From assembly GCA_000381565.1 (NCBI GenBank), contig KB906725.1, forward strand, positions 2,651,093-2,715,092: DNA of 64,000 bases. Reading direction: 5' to 3'. This DNA comes from Oxalobacteraceae bacterium AB_14 (lineage in GTDB: Bacteria; Pseudomonadota; Gammaproteobacteria; Burkholderiales; Burkholderiaceae_D). The translations under genes were made by a program, and so were the position numbers. The notes beneath the pieces are model-generated. The model was not told the origin of the DNA, made no database searches, and saw only the letters and a program-made list of their open reading frames with translations. Below, in pieces: positions 42,164 through 50,033 of this stretch (position 1 is its first letter; each line of letters starts with the position of its first letter).

Positions 42164-43670
42164 CTACCTGATTCAGCTGGCCGGCCTGGTCCTGCATGGC
42201 CGCCGCGGCGGCCGCCGCCTGTTCGACCAGCGCGGCGTTCTGCTGCGTCACGTGGTCCATCTGGCTGATGGCGATATTGATTTGCTCGATGCCGCCGGTC
42301 TGCTCGCGGTTGGCCAGCGTGATCTCGGCGACGATGTCGGTCACCTTGCGCACGCTGTCCTGCACTTCGTTCATGGTGCTGCCGGCCAGGTCGACCAGGC
42401 GCGCGCCTGCCGCCACCTTGTCCACTGAATCGTCGATCAGGGCCTTGATCTCCTTGGCAGCGCCGGCCGAGCGCTGCGCCAGGTTGCGTACTTCGGACGC
42501 CACCACCGCAAAGCCGCGTCCCTGTTCGCCCGCGCGCGCCGCTTCCACCGCCGCATTCAGCGCGAGGATGTTGGTCTGGAAGGCGATGCCGTCGATGACG
42601 CCGATGATGTCGACGATCCTGCGCGACGAGTCATTGATCGAGTTCATGGTGCCGACCACCTGCGCCACCACCTCGCCGCCGCGCTGCGCCACCTGCGTCG
42701 CCGACAGCGCCAGTTCGTTGGCGGCGTTCTGCTTGACGGTGCTGGTCAGTTCTTCCATCGAGGCGGCGGTTTCCTCCAAGGAGCTGGCTTGCTGCTCGGT
42801 GCGCGTGGAAAGGTCCATATTCCCGCTGGCGATTTCCGCCGAGGCGGTGGTGATGGCGCCGGTGCCCGTGCGCACGCGGCCGACGATGCTGGCAAGGTTG
42901 TCGTTCATCTTGCCCAGTTCTCCCAGCAGCTGGCCCATTTCGTCGCGCTGTTCATTGCCGATGCGGCAGGTCAGGTCGCCGGAGGCCACGGCGCGCGCCA
43001 TCTTCAGGGCGTGGCCGATCGGGTCGGTGATCGAGCGCGTTACGCGCCATGCGAAGGCCAGGCGCAGCCCCAGCGCGACAATGCCGAGCCATGCCATCAT
43101 CTGGCTGGCCATTGCGATATCGTGCTTGACCAGTTCGCCGTTGGAGGTGACGACGGATTTTTGCAGGTCCGACAGCTGGCGTATGCTGGCCTGCAGCTTG
43201 GCCAGCTTGGGCTGCATGTCGGTGCGCAGCGCTGCCTGCGCTTCGTCGCGCTGGCCGCCGGCCAGCATCTTGGCGACCTGCGTGAACGATGCGACGTAGG
43301 CCTTGCGCTGCTCGTGGATGGTCAGCATCAGGGCCTTGCCTTGGTCGGTGTAGAGCAGGGAGTCGAGGGTTTCCAGCGCGGCAGTGATGGTCCTTTTGTT
43401 GACGTCCATCTCGCGGTAGATTTCCGCCGTGCGCGCCGCATCGGTGGTGGTGAACAGCTCCAGCGTCAGCGCCGCGTTGGCGCGGGTGGTGCTGCCCACC
43501 GTGGCCGCCGCATCGGCCTTGACCCATTCCTTGTCGATGATGACCGCATTGAGCCGGCTGATGCTGTTCAGCCTTTGCAGGCCGACGCCGATCAACACCG
43601 CCATCAGCACCAGCACCGCACCAAATGCGACCGCAAGCCGCACACCGATTTTCAGGTTCGAGATATTCAT
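42138..43670 (-). CDS. Methyl-accepting chemotaxis protein
   Basis: 510 residues: membrane helix at 11-31, a four-helix ligand domain, second helix near 190-210, HAMP, and a cytoplasmic signalling hairpin with the tip region AARAGEQGRGFAVVASEVRNLAQRSA. The C-terminus ends QVVSQFRLTA without a CheR/CheB docking pentapeptide. Compared with the related pseudogene at 27886-28702, the first signalling helix is 5 residues shorter (KQNA-ANELALSATQV against NADNARQANQLA), a change not matching heptad length. No che genes are nearby. Confidence 0.92.
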   Translation of the reverse strand: MNISNLKIGVRLAVAFGAVLVLMAVLIGVGLQRLNSISRLNAVIIDKEWVKADAAATVGSTTRANAALTLELFTTTDAARTAEIYREMDVNKRTITAALETLDSLLYTDQGKALMLTIHEQRKAYVASFTQVAKMLAGGQRDEAQAALRTDMQPKLAKLQASIRQLSDLQKSVVTSNGELVKHDIAMASQMMAWLGIVALGLRLAFAWRVTRSITDPIGHALKMARAVASGDLTCRIGNEQRDEMGQLLGELGKMNDNLASIVGRVRTGTGAITTASAEIASGNMDLSTRTEQQASSLEETAASMEELTSTVKQNAANELALSATQVAQRGGEVVAQVVGTMNSINDSSRRIVDIIGVIDGIAFQTNILALNAAVEAARAGEQGRGFAVVASEVRNLAQRSAGAAKEIKALIDDSVDKVAAGARLVDLAGSTMNEVQDSVRKVTDIVAEITLANREQTGGIEQINIAISQMDHVTQQNAALVEQAAAAAAAMQDQAGQLNQVVSQFRLTA

Positions 43671-43771
43671 GTATCACTCCATGAGAACACCGGGCGAGAA
43701 TCCAGTATAGCGGCAATGGTGCAGTGCGGCGCAATTGGTTGGCGGAGGCAGTTGCGCGGGAGTGACGACGC

Positions 43772-43789
43772 ATAGTGTTGCGACACTAT
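43772..43789. promoter_or_regulatory. 18-bp palindrome between the receptor and leuA genes
   Basis: ATAGTGT-TGCG-ACACTAT has perfect 7-bp arms. It lies in the 233-bp gap (43671-43903), about 100 bp upstream of the receptor start on its strand, and may be an operator for that gene. No protein can be assigned. Confidence 0.4.
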
Positions 43790-43860
43790 TGTCTAAGGAG
43801 GTTGAATGTTGGGACGCATGCGCGCGGGCTGAAGGCCGCGTTTCAGTGCTTCAGGGAGAA

Positions 43861-43888
43861 GCGCGCGGCCGCCTGGCGGCAGCCGCGC
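43861..43888 (-). terminator. Possible leuA terminator
   Basis: Fifteen bases after the leuA stop, minus-strand GCGCGG and CCGCGC enclose an inner CCGC/GCGG stem. It is followed by TTCT rather than a real T run, so termination efficiency is doubtful. Confidence 0.35.
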
Positions 43889-43903
43889 TCCTGATCGTCG
43901 TTG

Positions 43904-45604
43904 TTACGCGGTGGCGTCGGCGCCCGCTGGTGCCGCCGCGGCTTGCTGCTGCGAGAGCTGGCGGTTGACCGCGCTCAGCACGGCCTTGAACGAGGCGGTG
44001 ACGATGTTGCTGTCGATGCCGGCGCCGAACAGCGTCGGGCCGTTGGCCAGGCGCAGTTCGACGTAGCAGGCCGCCTTGGCGTTGGCGCCGGAGCCGATCG
44101 AGTGCTCATGGTAGTCCATCAGCTTGATGTCCAGGCCGAGCGCATCGACGAAGGCGTCGATCGGGCCGTTGCCGCCGCCCTGCAGCGCCAGTGGCGCCTT
44201 GCGGTGGGTGAGGGCGATGTCGATCTGCACCGGTTCGTCGCTGCTGGTGTCTTCCACCATCTTGTGCGCGTTGTAGGCGTACGGCGAGTTCTGCTCGAAG
44301 TATTCCTTGTTGAAGATGTCGTAGATGCCTTCGGCGGTGATCTCCAGACCGGTGGAATCGGCCACGGCCTGCACGGCGCGGCTGAATTCGATCTGCAGGC
44401 GGCGCGGCAGCACCAGGCCGTAGTCCTGCTCCAGCAAGTAAGCCATGCCGCCCTTGCCGGACTGGCTGTTGACGCGGATGACGGCGTCGTAGCTGCGGCC
44501 CAGGTCCTGCGGATCGATCGGGAGGTAGGGGATCTCCCACAGCGCGCCTTCCTGCTGCTGGGCGAAGCCCTTTTTGATCGCGTCCTGGTGCGAGCCGGAG
44601 AAGGCGGTGAACACCAGGTCGCCCACGTATGGGTGGCGCGGATGGACCGGCAACTGATTGCACTCTTCAACGCACTTGCGCACTTCGTCGATGTCGGAGA
44701 AGTCCAGGCCCGGATGCACGCCTTGCGTGTACAGGTTCAAGGCCAGCGTGACCAGGTCGACGTTGCCGGTGCGCTCGCCATTGCCGAACAGGCAGCCCTC
44801 GACGCGGTCGGCGCCGGCCATCACGGCCATCTCGGCCGAGGCGACGGCGGTGCCGCGGTCGTTGTGCGGGTGGACGCTGATGATCAGCGAATCGCGGCGC
44901 GCCAGCTTGCGCGACATCCATTCGATCTGGTCGGCGTAGACGTTGGGGGTGCTGCACTCCACCGTCGACGGCAGGTTGATGATCATCTTGTTGTGCGGCG
45001 TCGGTTCCCAGATCGCGGTGACGGCGTCGCAGATATGCTTGGAGAAATCGAGTTCGGTGGTGGAAAACGATTCAGGCGTGTACTCGAAGCCCCATTCGGT
45101 CTGCGGGTGCTGCTTGATCAATTCCTTCACCAGCTTGGTGCCGGTGGTGGCGATGTTGGTGATCTCTTCGCGCGACATGCCAAAGACGACCTTGCGGAAC
45201 ACCGGCGCCACCGAGTTATACAGGTGGACGATGGCGCGCTTGGCGCCGGCCGCCGATTCCACGGTGCGGCGGATCAGTTCATCGCGCGACTGGGTCAGCA
45301 CGATGATGGTGACGTCGTCGGGGATGCGGTTTTCCTCGACCAGCTTGCGCACGAAGTCGAAGTCGGTCTGCGAGGCGGAAGGGAAGCCCACTTCGATTTC
45401 CTTGAGGCCGACCTTGACCAGCAGTTCGAAGAAGCGCAGTTTTTTCTCGGCGCTCATCGGCTCGATCAGGGCCTGGTTGCCGTCGCGCAGATCGGTGCTC
45501 ATCCAGATCGGCGGCTTGGAGATCACATTGTTCGGCCACTGGCGGTCGGACAATTGCACGGGTGGGAAGGCGCGGTACTTCGCTGCTGGGTTCTGCAACA
45601 TCAT
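43904..45604 (-). CDS. leuA: 2-isopropylmalate synthase LeuA
   Basis: 566 residues, the long LeuA type 2 form. The catalytic TIM barrel has TDLRDGNQALIEPM near the N-terminus and the metal-binding HPHNDRGTAVA. The C-terminal regulatory domain, which binds leucine for feedback inhibition, is present (IDIALTHRKAPLALQGGGNGPIDAF, DYHEHSIG). It condenses acetyl-CoA with 2-ketoisovalerate in the first step of leucine synthesis. It starts at ATG 45604 after AGGAGCACC. A 5' leader of about 317 nt containing a Leu-rich reading frame precedes it. Confidence 0.97.
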   Translation of the reverse strand: MMLQNPAAKYRAFPPVQLSDRQWPNNVISKPPIWMSTDLRDGNQALIEPMSAEKKLRFFELLVKVGLKEIEVGFPSASQTDFDFVRKLVEENRIPDDVTIIVLTQSRDELIRRTVESAAGAKRAIVHLYNSVAPVFRKVVFGMSREEITNIATTGTKLVKELIKQHPQTEWGFEYTPESFSTTELDFSKHICDAVTAIWEPTPHNKMIINLPSTVECSTPNVYADQIEWMSRKLARRDSLIISVHPHNDRGTAVASAEMAVMAGADRVEGCLFGNGERTGNVDLVTLALNLYTQGVHPGLDFSDIDEVRKCVEECNQLPVHPRHPYVGDLVFTAFSGSHQDAIKKGFAQQQEGALWEIPYLPIDPQDLGRSYDAVIRVNSQSGKGGMAYLLEQDYGLVLPRRLQIEFSRAVQAVADSTGLEITAEGIYDIFNKEYFEQNSPYAYNAHKMVEDTSSDEPVQIDIALTHRKAPLALQGGGNGPIDAFVDALGLDIKLMDYHEHSIGSGANAKAACYVELRLANGPTLFGAGIDSNIVTASFKAVLSAVNRQLSQQQAAAAPAGADATA

Positions 45605-45635
45605 GGGGTGCTCCTGAGTCTCAAATGGGGAAATG

Positions 45636-45723
45636 CGGTTGCCGCGGTCCGAGGTATCGGCGCTGGCGCTCTGTTGTGGCGAGGGGCTGCCGTGCGGCCA
45701 CGGGATGCTAGGCTCGGCAACCG
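45636..45723 (-). promoter_or_regulatory. Long-range stem in the leuA leader
   Basis: CGGTTGCCG, near the leader-peptide end of the leuA untranslated region, and CGGCAACCG, about 30 nt before the leuA start, pair perfectly on the minus-strand transcript across a 70-nt loop with internal GC-rich hairpins. It could be one of the alternative structures of an attenuator. No T run follows, so the mechanism could be ribosome-site masking or Rho. Confidence 0.45.
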
Positions 45724-45834
45724 ATCGGTAGTTTTAGCAGTAGCGACAAGGCTGGGAACATCGGTGCAAACTTTCCTGGGATTTGTAGACAGGTGCGGCT
45801 TGTGGCCGGCACTGGGGTACAGCTGGAACGCGGA

Positions 45835-45921
45835 TTAAGCGCGTGCTAGTAGGCGCGCTGCTAGCGATAGGGCGCTAGCAGACGGCAGCAGGAAAGCGGA
45901 TAGGTGCAGATGCGAGGTCAT
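45835..45921 (-). CDS. leuL: Leucine leader peptide of leuA (attenuation control)
   Basis: A 28-codon frame from ATG 45921 to TAA 45835: M T S H L H L S A F L L P S A S A L S L A A R L L A R A. Eight of 28 codons are Leu, and five of them are CTA, a codon hardly used elsewhere in this GC-rich DNA. Two CTA codons are adjacent near the end. It lies about 230 bp upstream of leuA on the same strand, right behind a good promoter. Slow decoding of CTA when leucyl-tRNA is short would stall the ribosome, as in trp/leu attenuators. It is too short for usual ORF calling. Confidence 0.85.
   Translation of the reverse strand: MTSHLHLSAFLLPSASALSLAARLLARA
45858..45881 (-). promoter_or_regulatory. Hairpin inside the leuL reading frame
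   Basis: CTGCTAGCG and CGCTAGCAG form a perfect 9-bp stem with a 6-nt loop in the leader transcript. It covers codons 14 to 21 of the leader peptide, including two CTA codons. A ribosome stalled at these Leu codons would open this stem, which fits a pause or anti-antiterminator hairpin. Confidence 0.6.
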
Positions 45922-45928
45922 GGCCTTA

Positions 45929-45958
45929 AATGTACGAGATCGATGGCTAAGCTGTCAA
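45929..45958 (-). promoter_or_regulatory. Sigma-70 promoter of leuL-leuA
   Basis: TTGACA (minus strand, 45958-45953) and TACATT (45934-45929) are separated by 18 bp. The expected transcription start is at about 45922, within a base or two of the leuL ATG, so the leader message may be leaderless. Confidence 0.65.
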
Positions 45959-46070
45959 GGGAATTTGGCCTTATGGCGACGAATGCATGGCATCGTGTCA
46001 CTTTTGACATCCGAACGGTCCTGTAAGCGAGCAGTTATACTATCGCCCTGCAAATAGTTAAGTTCGGGAT

Positions 46071-47006
46071 ATGTCAACAGAGAAGAAATCGGCGCAAGCG
46101 CTGCGGATTCCGCGCCTGCCGCCCACCAGGCAGGAATCGGAGTCTGCGTGGGCCGCAGACCCTGCGGCTCAAAAGCAGGCGCGCGAACGCAAGGATGCGC
46201 AGGTTCGCGGCGTCACCTCGATCCAGGCGATGCGCGAGGCGATCAAGCGCGTCGCCCGCACGTTGCCGGCGATATCCGAGGTGCCGCGCCTGCGGGCGCT
46301 CGATGCCGCCGCCTTCCGCAAGCGCGCCGCGCAAGGCTTGCCGTTCCTGATGACCGGCATGGTCGACCGTTGGCCGCTGTCCGCGCTGACGCCGCAGACG
46401 CTGCGCGATCGCTACAGCCACCTGCCGGTGCGGGCGCGCGTGGGCGACTATATCAACACGGCCTTCGCGCCCGACCGGGCGATGCAGGACATGTCCATGC
46501 TGGAGTACCTGGAGCTGTCCGCCTCCGGCGCGCACGACCTGCCGCCGTACCTGGGCAACCTGGAGCTGCGCGAGTTGAACCGCCTGTGTCACTGGCCCAC
46601 GTACTTCGACAAAATGGGGCCGCCGCGCTTCTGGCTTGGCCCCGCCGGCACGGTGACGCCGCTGCACTGCGACTACGACGACAATGTCTTTGCGCAGATA
46701 TGGGGCACCAAGCGCATCTTCCTGGCGCCGCCGCACCACGACCAGTTCCTGTATCCGAACGAGGCGAACGCCATCCTGTTTGGATCGCCGTTCGATCCCG
46801 AGGCGCCTGACTTCGAGAAGTTCCCGCTGGCGCGCCAGGCCGCCACGGTCGAAGTCATCGTCAATCCGGGCGATATGCTGTACGTGCCGGCAGGCTGGTA
46901 TCACCAGGTGCGGGCGTTGACGTTTTCGCTGTCCTCCAACCGCTGGTCGCGGTCCATGCCGTTTGCGCTGAATGGCGATCCGTCCTTGCGCCGGCCGGCG
47001 GATTAG
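46071..47006 (+). CDS. JmjC/cupin-like Fe(II)/2-oxoglutarate-type protein
   Basis: 311 residues. The C-terminal cupin_8 domain carries the HxD...H iron triad: H and D in TPLHCDYDDNVFAQIWG and the distal His in YVPAGWYHQVRAL. Residues 98-115 (RAAQGLPFLMTGMVDRWPLS) match the start of JmjC-like hydroxylases. The charged N-terminal 60 residues are probably flexible. Likely a protein or small-molecule hydroxylase in the cytoplasm; the substrate is not known. It diverges from the leuA leader. Confidence 0.88.
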   Translation: MSTEKKSAQALRIPRLPPTRQESESAWAADPAAQKQARERKDAQVRGVTSIQAMREAIKRVARTLPAISEVPRLRALDAAAFRKRAAQGLPFLMTGMVDRWPLSALTPQTLRDRYSHLPVRARVGDYINTAFAPDRAMQDMSMLEYLELSASGAHDLPPYLGNLELRELNRLCHWPTYFDKMGPPRFWLGPAGTVTPLHCDYDDNVFAQIWGTKRIFLAPPHHDQFLYPNEANAILFGSPFDPEAPDFEKFPLARQAATVEVIVNPGDMLYVPAGWYHQVRALTFSLSSNRWSRSMPFALNGDPSLRRPAD

Positions 47007-47301
47007 CTACGGGCTTATTGGGGACGATCAGCGCGCCGGCCGCCAGCATTTCTTCCCATTGCAGTTCGGGGCATATGCCGTAGCCCAGGCCTCCCTGTAT
47101 GCAGTGCAGCAGGCTATGCACCGAGGGCACGGTCATCGACGGGAACTCGCCGGCCGCCACCGTGAACCGGCTGGCGAGGAAGTTGGTGTGCAGGGTGTCG
47201 GAACTGCCGAAGGTGATGGCCGGCGCGCGCAGCAGCGCCTCGCGGTCTAACCCGCGCGGGAAGTAGCTGGCGATACCGGGCGCGAAGTCGGTGGCGCTGC
47301 G
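46990..47301 (-). pseudogene. Relic of an ArgP/IciA-like LysR regulator
   Basis: About 100 codons on the minus strand read GIASYFPRGLDREALLRAPAITF, DTLHTNFLASRF, and SLLHCIQGGLGYGICPELQ. This is the C-terminal ligand-binding half of ArgP-type LysR regulators. The DNA-binding N-terminus is absent; the frame runs into unrelated sequence at about 47300. ArgP is normally paired with a lysE-type exporter, which is not here. Its 3' end overlaps the end of the cupin gene. Confidence 0.65.
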
Positions 47302-47308
47302 TTGGCCG

Positions 47309-47596
47309 CTACGGCTTGCCGGCCTTGCTGACGTAGCGCCGTTCGCCGGTGCCGGCATCGTACAGGACTTCCATCGCCTCGCCGGACTCGGGATCGATGA
47401 ACTGTTCGCCGGTCGGCTGCCAGTTGCCGCCGGCCGCCGGCGGCGCTTGATAGCGCCACCGTTCGAACAGCACCGCCACCGTGAGGATGCCGCCCCAGAT
47501 CGCCGCCGGCATCGCCCGCGGGTGTCCGGTGGCCAGGGCGATCGCGCCGCCAGCGGCGACCAGCAGGGCGATGGCGAGTACCACATTGCGCAGCAT
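47309..47596 (-). CDS. Small membrane protein of unknown function
   Basis: 95 residues with two hydrophobic N-terminal helices (about 4-22 and 30-45), then a soluble tail with a WQPTGEQFIDPESGEAMEV stretch resembling a small beta hairpin. No known domain was recognised. It starts one base after the YbjQ-like gene's stop on the same strand, so the two form an operon and the product may sit in the inner membrane. Confidence 0.72.
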   Translation of the reverse strand: MLRNVVLAIALLVAAGGAIALATGHPRAMPAAIWGGILTVAVLFERWRYQAPPAAGGNWQPTGEQFIDPESGEAMEVLYDAGTGERRYVSKAGKP

Positions 47597-47597
47597 G

Positions 47598-47918
47598 TCA
47601 GGCTTTCTCGAGCACGACGACCGTGCCGTAGGCGACGATCTCGCTCATGGTCTGGCCGATTTCGGAGGAGTCGAAACGCATCATGACGACCGCGTTGCCG
47701 CCCATCTGCTGCGCGTTCTTCACCATGCGGTCAAGCGCGTGGCGGCGCGTTTCTTCCAGCAGCGCGGTGTATTCGAGAATTTCGCCGCCGAAGATGGAGC
47801 GCAGTCCGGCCATCAGGTTGCCAGCCAGGCCGCGGCTGCGCACGACGACGCCGAACACTTGCCCCTTCACTTCCAGTACCCGATAGCCTGCGACGTTTTC
47901 GGTAGTAGTGACCAGCAT
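47598..47918 (-). CDS. YbjQ/UPF0145-family protein
   Basis: 106 residues matching the YbjQ family in length and pattern: MLVTTTENVAGYRVLEVKG at the N-terminus, GEILEYTALLEETRRHALDRM, and NAVVMMRFDSSEIGQ. These are pentameric proteins with a dodecin-like heavy-metal-binding description but no firm function. A two-gene operon with the small membrane protein downstream. Confidence 0.9.
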   Translation of the reverse strand: MLVTTTENVAGYRVLEVKGQVFGVVVRSRGLAGNLMAGLRSIFGGEILEYTALLEETRRHALDRMVKNAQQMGGNAVVMMRFDSSEIGQTMSEIVAYGTVVVLEKA

Positions 47919-48010
47919 GATCTTCCTTCGGTGGTTGATGATGGATCTACTTTAGCGCAGATGGCGGCGGTTGCCACGGCAATCGTTGCGGGCTTTCACC
48001 GGCACGCCGC

Positions 48011-48889
48011 TCAATCCAGCGCCAGGCTGCGCGACAGATGGCCAAATACTGTCGACACGCGGCGCAGGTGGCGCGATTCGGCGTGGGTGAGCAGCCATAG
48101 TTCGGTTTGCGCTTCGTCCAGTACGGCGCCCAGTTGCGCCAGGTCGCTGCGCTGCCGCGCCAGGAACAGCGGTAGTATGCCGACGCCCAATCCCAGTGCG
48201 ATCATCTCGGCCACGCTCAGGATACTGTTGACGCGGAATTGTGGGGTCACTTTCGGATGGTTCTTCTTGCGCCAGAGGACCGACGGATGTTCCGGCAGCG
48301 CGTCATCCGGCGCGATCCACGGCGCCTTGCCGGCATTGGATTTCTTCCATTTTCCGCCGGGCGCGGCGAACAGCGCCACGCGTATCGGGCCGACGTGCTT
48401 TCCGACCAAATGAGCAGGTGGCCGGTTGGTGGCGCGCACCGCGATGTCGGCTTCGTGACGGCTCAGGTTCGCCAGTTCGTTGCCGGTGTCCAGTTCATAG
48501 GAAAGCAGCGGATGGCTCGCCTGCAGATCGCGCAGCGCCGGCGCGACCAGGGCGTGCAGTATCGTGTCGGTGCTGGTGATGCGCACCGTGCCGGCCACCT
48601 GCTCGGGGCTTAGCAGCGCCGCCGAACGCGCCGCGTCCAGCTGCGCTTCCACCAGTTCACCATGGCGCGCCAGCGACTGCGCCAGTTCCGACGGCTGATA
48701 GCCCAGGCGCGAGCGCTCGAACAGGCGCGTGCCCAGGCCTTTTTCCATTCGCTGCACCGAGCGGAACACGGTCGAGGGGTCTATCGCCAGGCGCTCGCCG
48801 GCGTCGGCCAGGGTGCCGCCGCGCACCAGCGCGAGGATGATTTCCAGGTCCTGGGAACTTAGTCTGTATTGTGTTTTTGCATGGATCAT
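48011..48889 (-). CDS. LysR-family transcriptional regulator
   Basis: 292 residues. Winged HTH at the N-terminus (LALVRGGTLADAGERLAIDPSTVFRSVQRMEKGLGTRLF). Substrate-binding domain from about residue 90 (GTVRITSTDTILHALVAPAL). It diverges from the DoxX-GST pair across about 75 bp, so it probably controls those genes, a common arrangement in proteobacteria. The inducer is unknown. Confidence 0.92.
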   Translation of the reverse strand: MIHAKTQYRLSSQDLEIILALVRGGTLADAGERLAIDPSTVFRSVQRMEKGLGTRLFERSRLGYQPSELAQSLARHGELVEAQLDAARSAALLSPEQVAGTVRITSTDTILHALVAPALRDLQASHPLLSYELDTGNELANLSRHEADIAVRATNRPPAHLVGKHVGPIRVALFAAPGGKWKKSNAGKAPWIAPDDALPEHPSVLWRKKNHPKVTPQFRVNSILSVAEMIALGLGVGILPLFLARQRSDLAQLGAVLDEAQTELWLLTHAESRHLRRVSTVFGHLSRSLALD

Positions 48890-48963
48890 CTGCCAGATCG
48901 CCTATTTCTATTGCGGGTTTGAAATCGTATATTAACTCCATCGACTTTCTGGGAGGAGCAAAA

Positions 48964-49377
48964 ATGGATAGCAATCTGAATGGGGCCGAGTATGGCGCAA
49001 CGCTGCTGCGGGCCAGCCTGGGCGTGATGTGGATCGCGCATGCGATGCTCAAATGGCTGGTCTTTACATTGCCCGGCACGGCGCAGTTCTTTGTCAGCGT
49101 GGGTTTTCCGGGCGTGCTTGCGTATCCGGTGTTTGTGTTCGAGTTGCTGGGCGGGGCCGCGCTGGTGCTGGGCATCTACGCGCGCCAGGTGTCGCTGGCG
49201 TTGACGCCGGTGATGGCCGGCGCGGCCTGGGTCCACATGTCCAATGGCTGGGTGCACACCAGCGCCGGCGGCGGCTGGGAGTATCCGGTGTTCCTGGTGG
49301 CGGCCTCGCTGGTGCTGTGGCTGATGGGCGACGGCGCGTTTGCTCTGCGCCGCAGTCGCTGGCTGGTGCCGGCATGA
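48964..49377 (+). CDS. DoxX-family membrane protein
   Basis: 137 residues from ATG 48964 behind GGGAGGAGC. Four hydrophobic helices with the DoxX pattern: GATLLRASLGVMWIAHAMLKW, FELLGGAALVLGIYAR, and WEYPVFLVAASLVLWLMGDGAF. DoxX proteins are inner-membrane components tied to redox and thiol stress in some bacteria. It overlaps the GST gene by ATGA and is divergent from a LysR regulator. Confidence 0.9.
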   Translation: MDSNLNGAEYGATLLRASLGVMWIAHAMLKWLVFTLPGTAQFFVSVGFPGVLAYPVFVFELLGGAALVLGIYARQVSLALTPVMAGAAWVHMSNGWVHTSAGGGWEYPVFLVAASLVLWLMGDGAFALRRSRWLVPA

Positions 49378-50033
49378 TGCCGGTCCTGATCAGCCATCCG
49401 TTGTGCCCTTATGTGCAGCGGGCGGCGATAGTGTTGGCCGAGAAGGGCGTGCCGCATGAGCGGCGCGATATAGACCTGGCGGCCAAGCCGGACTGGTTCC
49501 TGGCGGTTTCGCCGCTGGGGAAGACGCCGGTGCTGCTGGCCGGCGGTGCGGCGCTGTTCGAATCGGCCGTGATCTGCGAGTACCTCGACGAGATCCACGC
49601 GCCGCCGCTGCATCCGACGGATGCCCTGCTGCGCGCGCAGCAGCGCTCGTGGATGGAGTTCGGCTCGGCGTTATTGAATCTGATCGGCGGGTTCTATAGC
49701 GCTGCCGACCAGCAGACGCTGGCCGCCAAGGCCGCCGAGATCCATGCGCGCTTCGCACAGGTGGAAGCCGTGCTGGGGGAGGGGCCTTACTTCATGGGCG
49801 AACAATTCGGCATGGTTGACGCGGTCTTCGGGCCGGTGTTCCGCTACTTCGACGTGTTCGACACGATCGCGGAATTCGGCATGCTGGCCGGGCTGCCGCG
49901 AACGGCCGCATGGCGCGCCGCGCTGGCTGAACGGCCATCGGTGCGCCAGGCCGTGCCGGCCAACTATCCGGACCTGCTGCGCGCCTTCCTGTTGAAGCGC
50001 GGCGCGGCGTTGTCGGTCCGGATGGTGGGGTGA
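49374..50033 (+). CDS. Glutathione S-transferase
   Basis: 219 residues. N-terminal thioredoxin-like domain with SHPLCPYVQRAAIVLAEKGV and the cis-Pro and Glu-Ser turn in LGKTPVLLAGGAALFESAVICEYLDE, which bind glutathione. C-terminal helical domain. The CPYV site resembles omega/beta-class thiol-transferase-type enzymes with catalytic Cys. It is coupled to doxX by ATGA. It converges with and abuts selD. Confidence 0.92.
   Translation: MMPVLISHPLCPYVQRAAIVLAEKGVPHERRDIDLAAKPDWFLAVSPLGKTPVLLAGGAALFESAVICEYLDEIHAPPLHPTDALLRAQQRSWMEFGSALLNLIGGFYSAADQQTLAAKAAEIHARFAQVEAVLGEGPYFMGEQFGMVDAVFGPVFRYFDVFDTIAEFGMLAGLPRTAAWRAALAERPSVRQAVPANYPDLLRAFLLKRGAALSVRMVG

Noticed and set aside
43901..45838. 645-residue open frame on the plus strand
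   Set aside because: Antisense to leuA and its leader; no motifs.
46004..46041. TTGACA and TATACT as a promoter for the cupin gene
   Set aside because: The boxes are about 26 bp apart, too far for a sigma-70 promoter.
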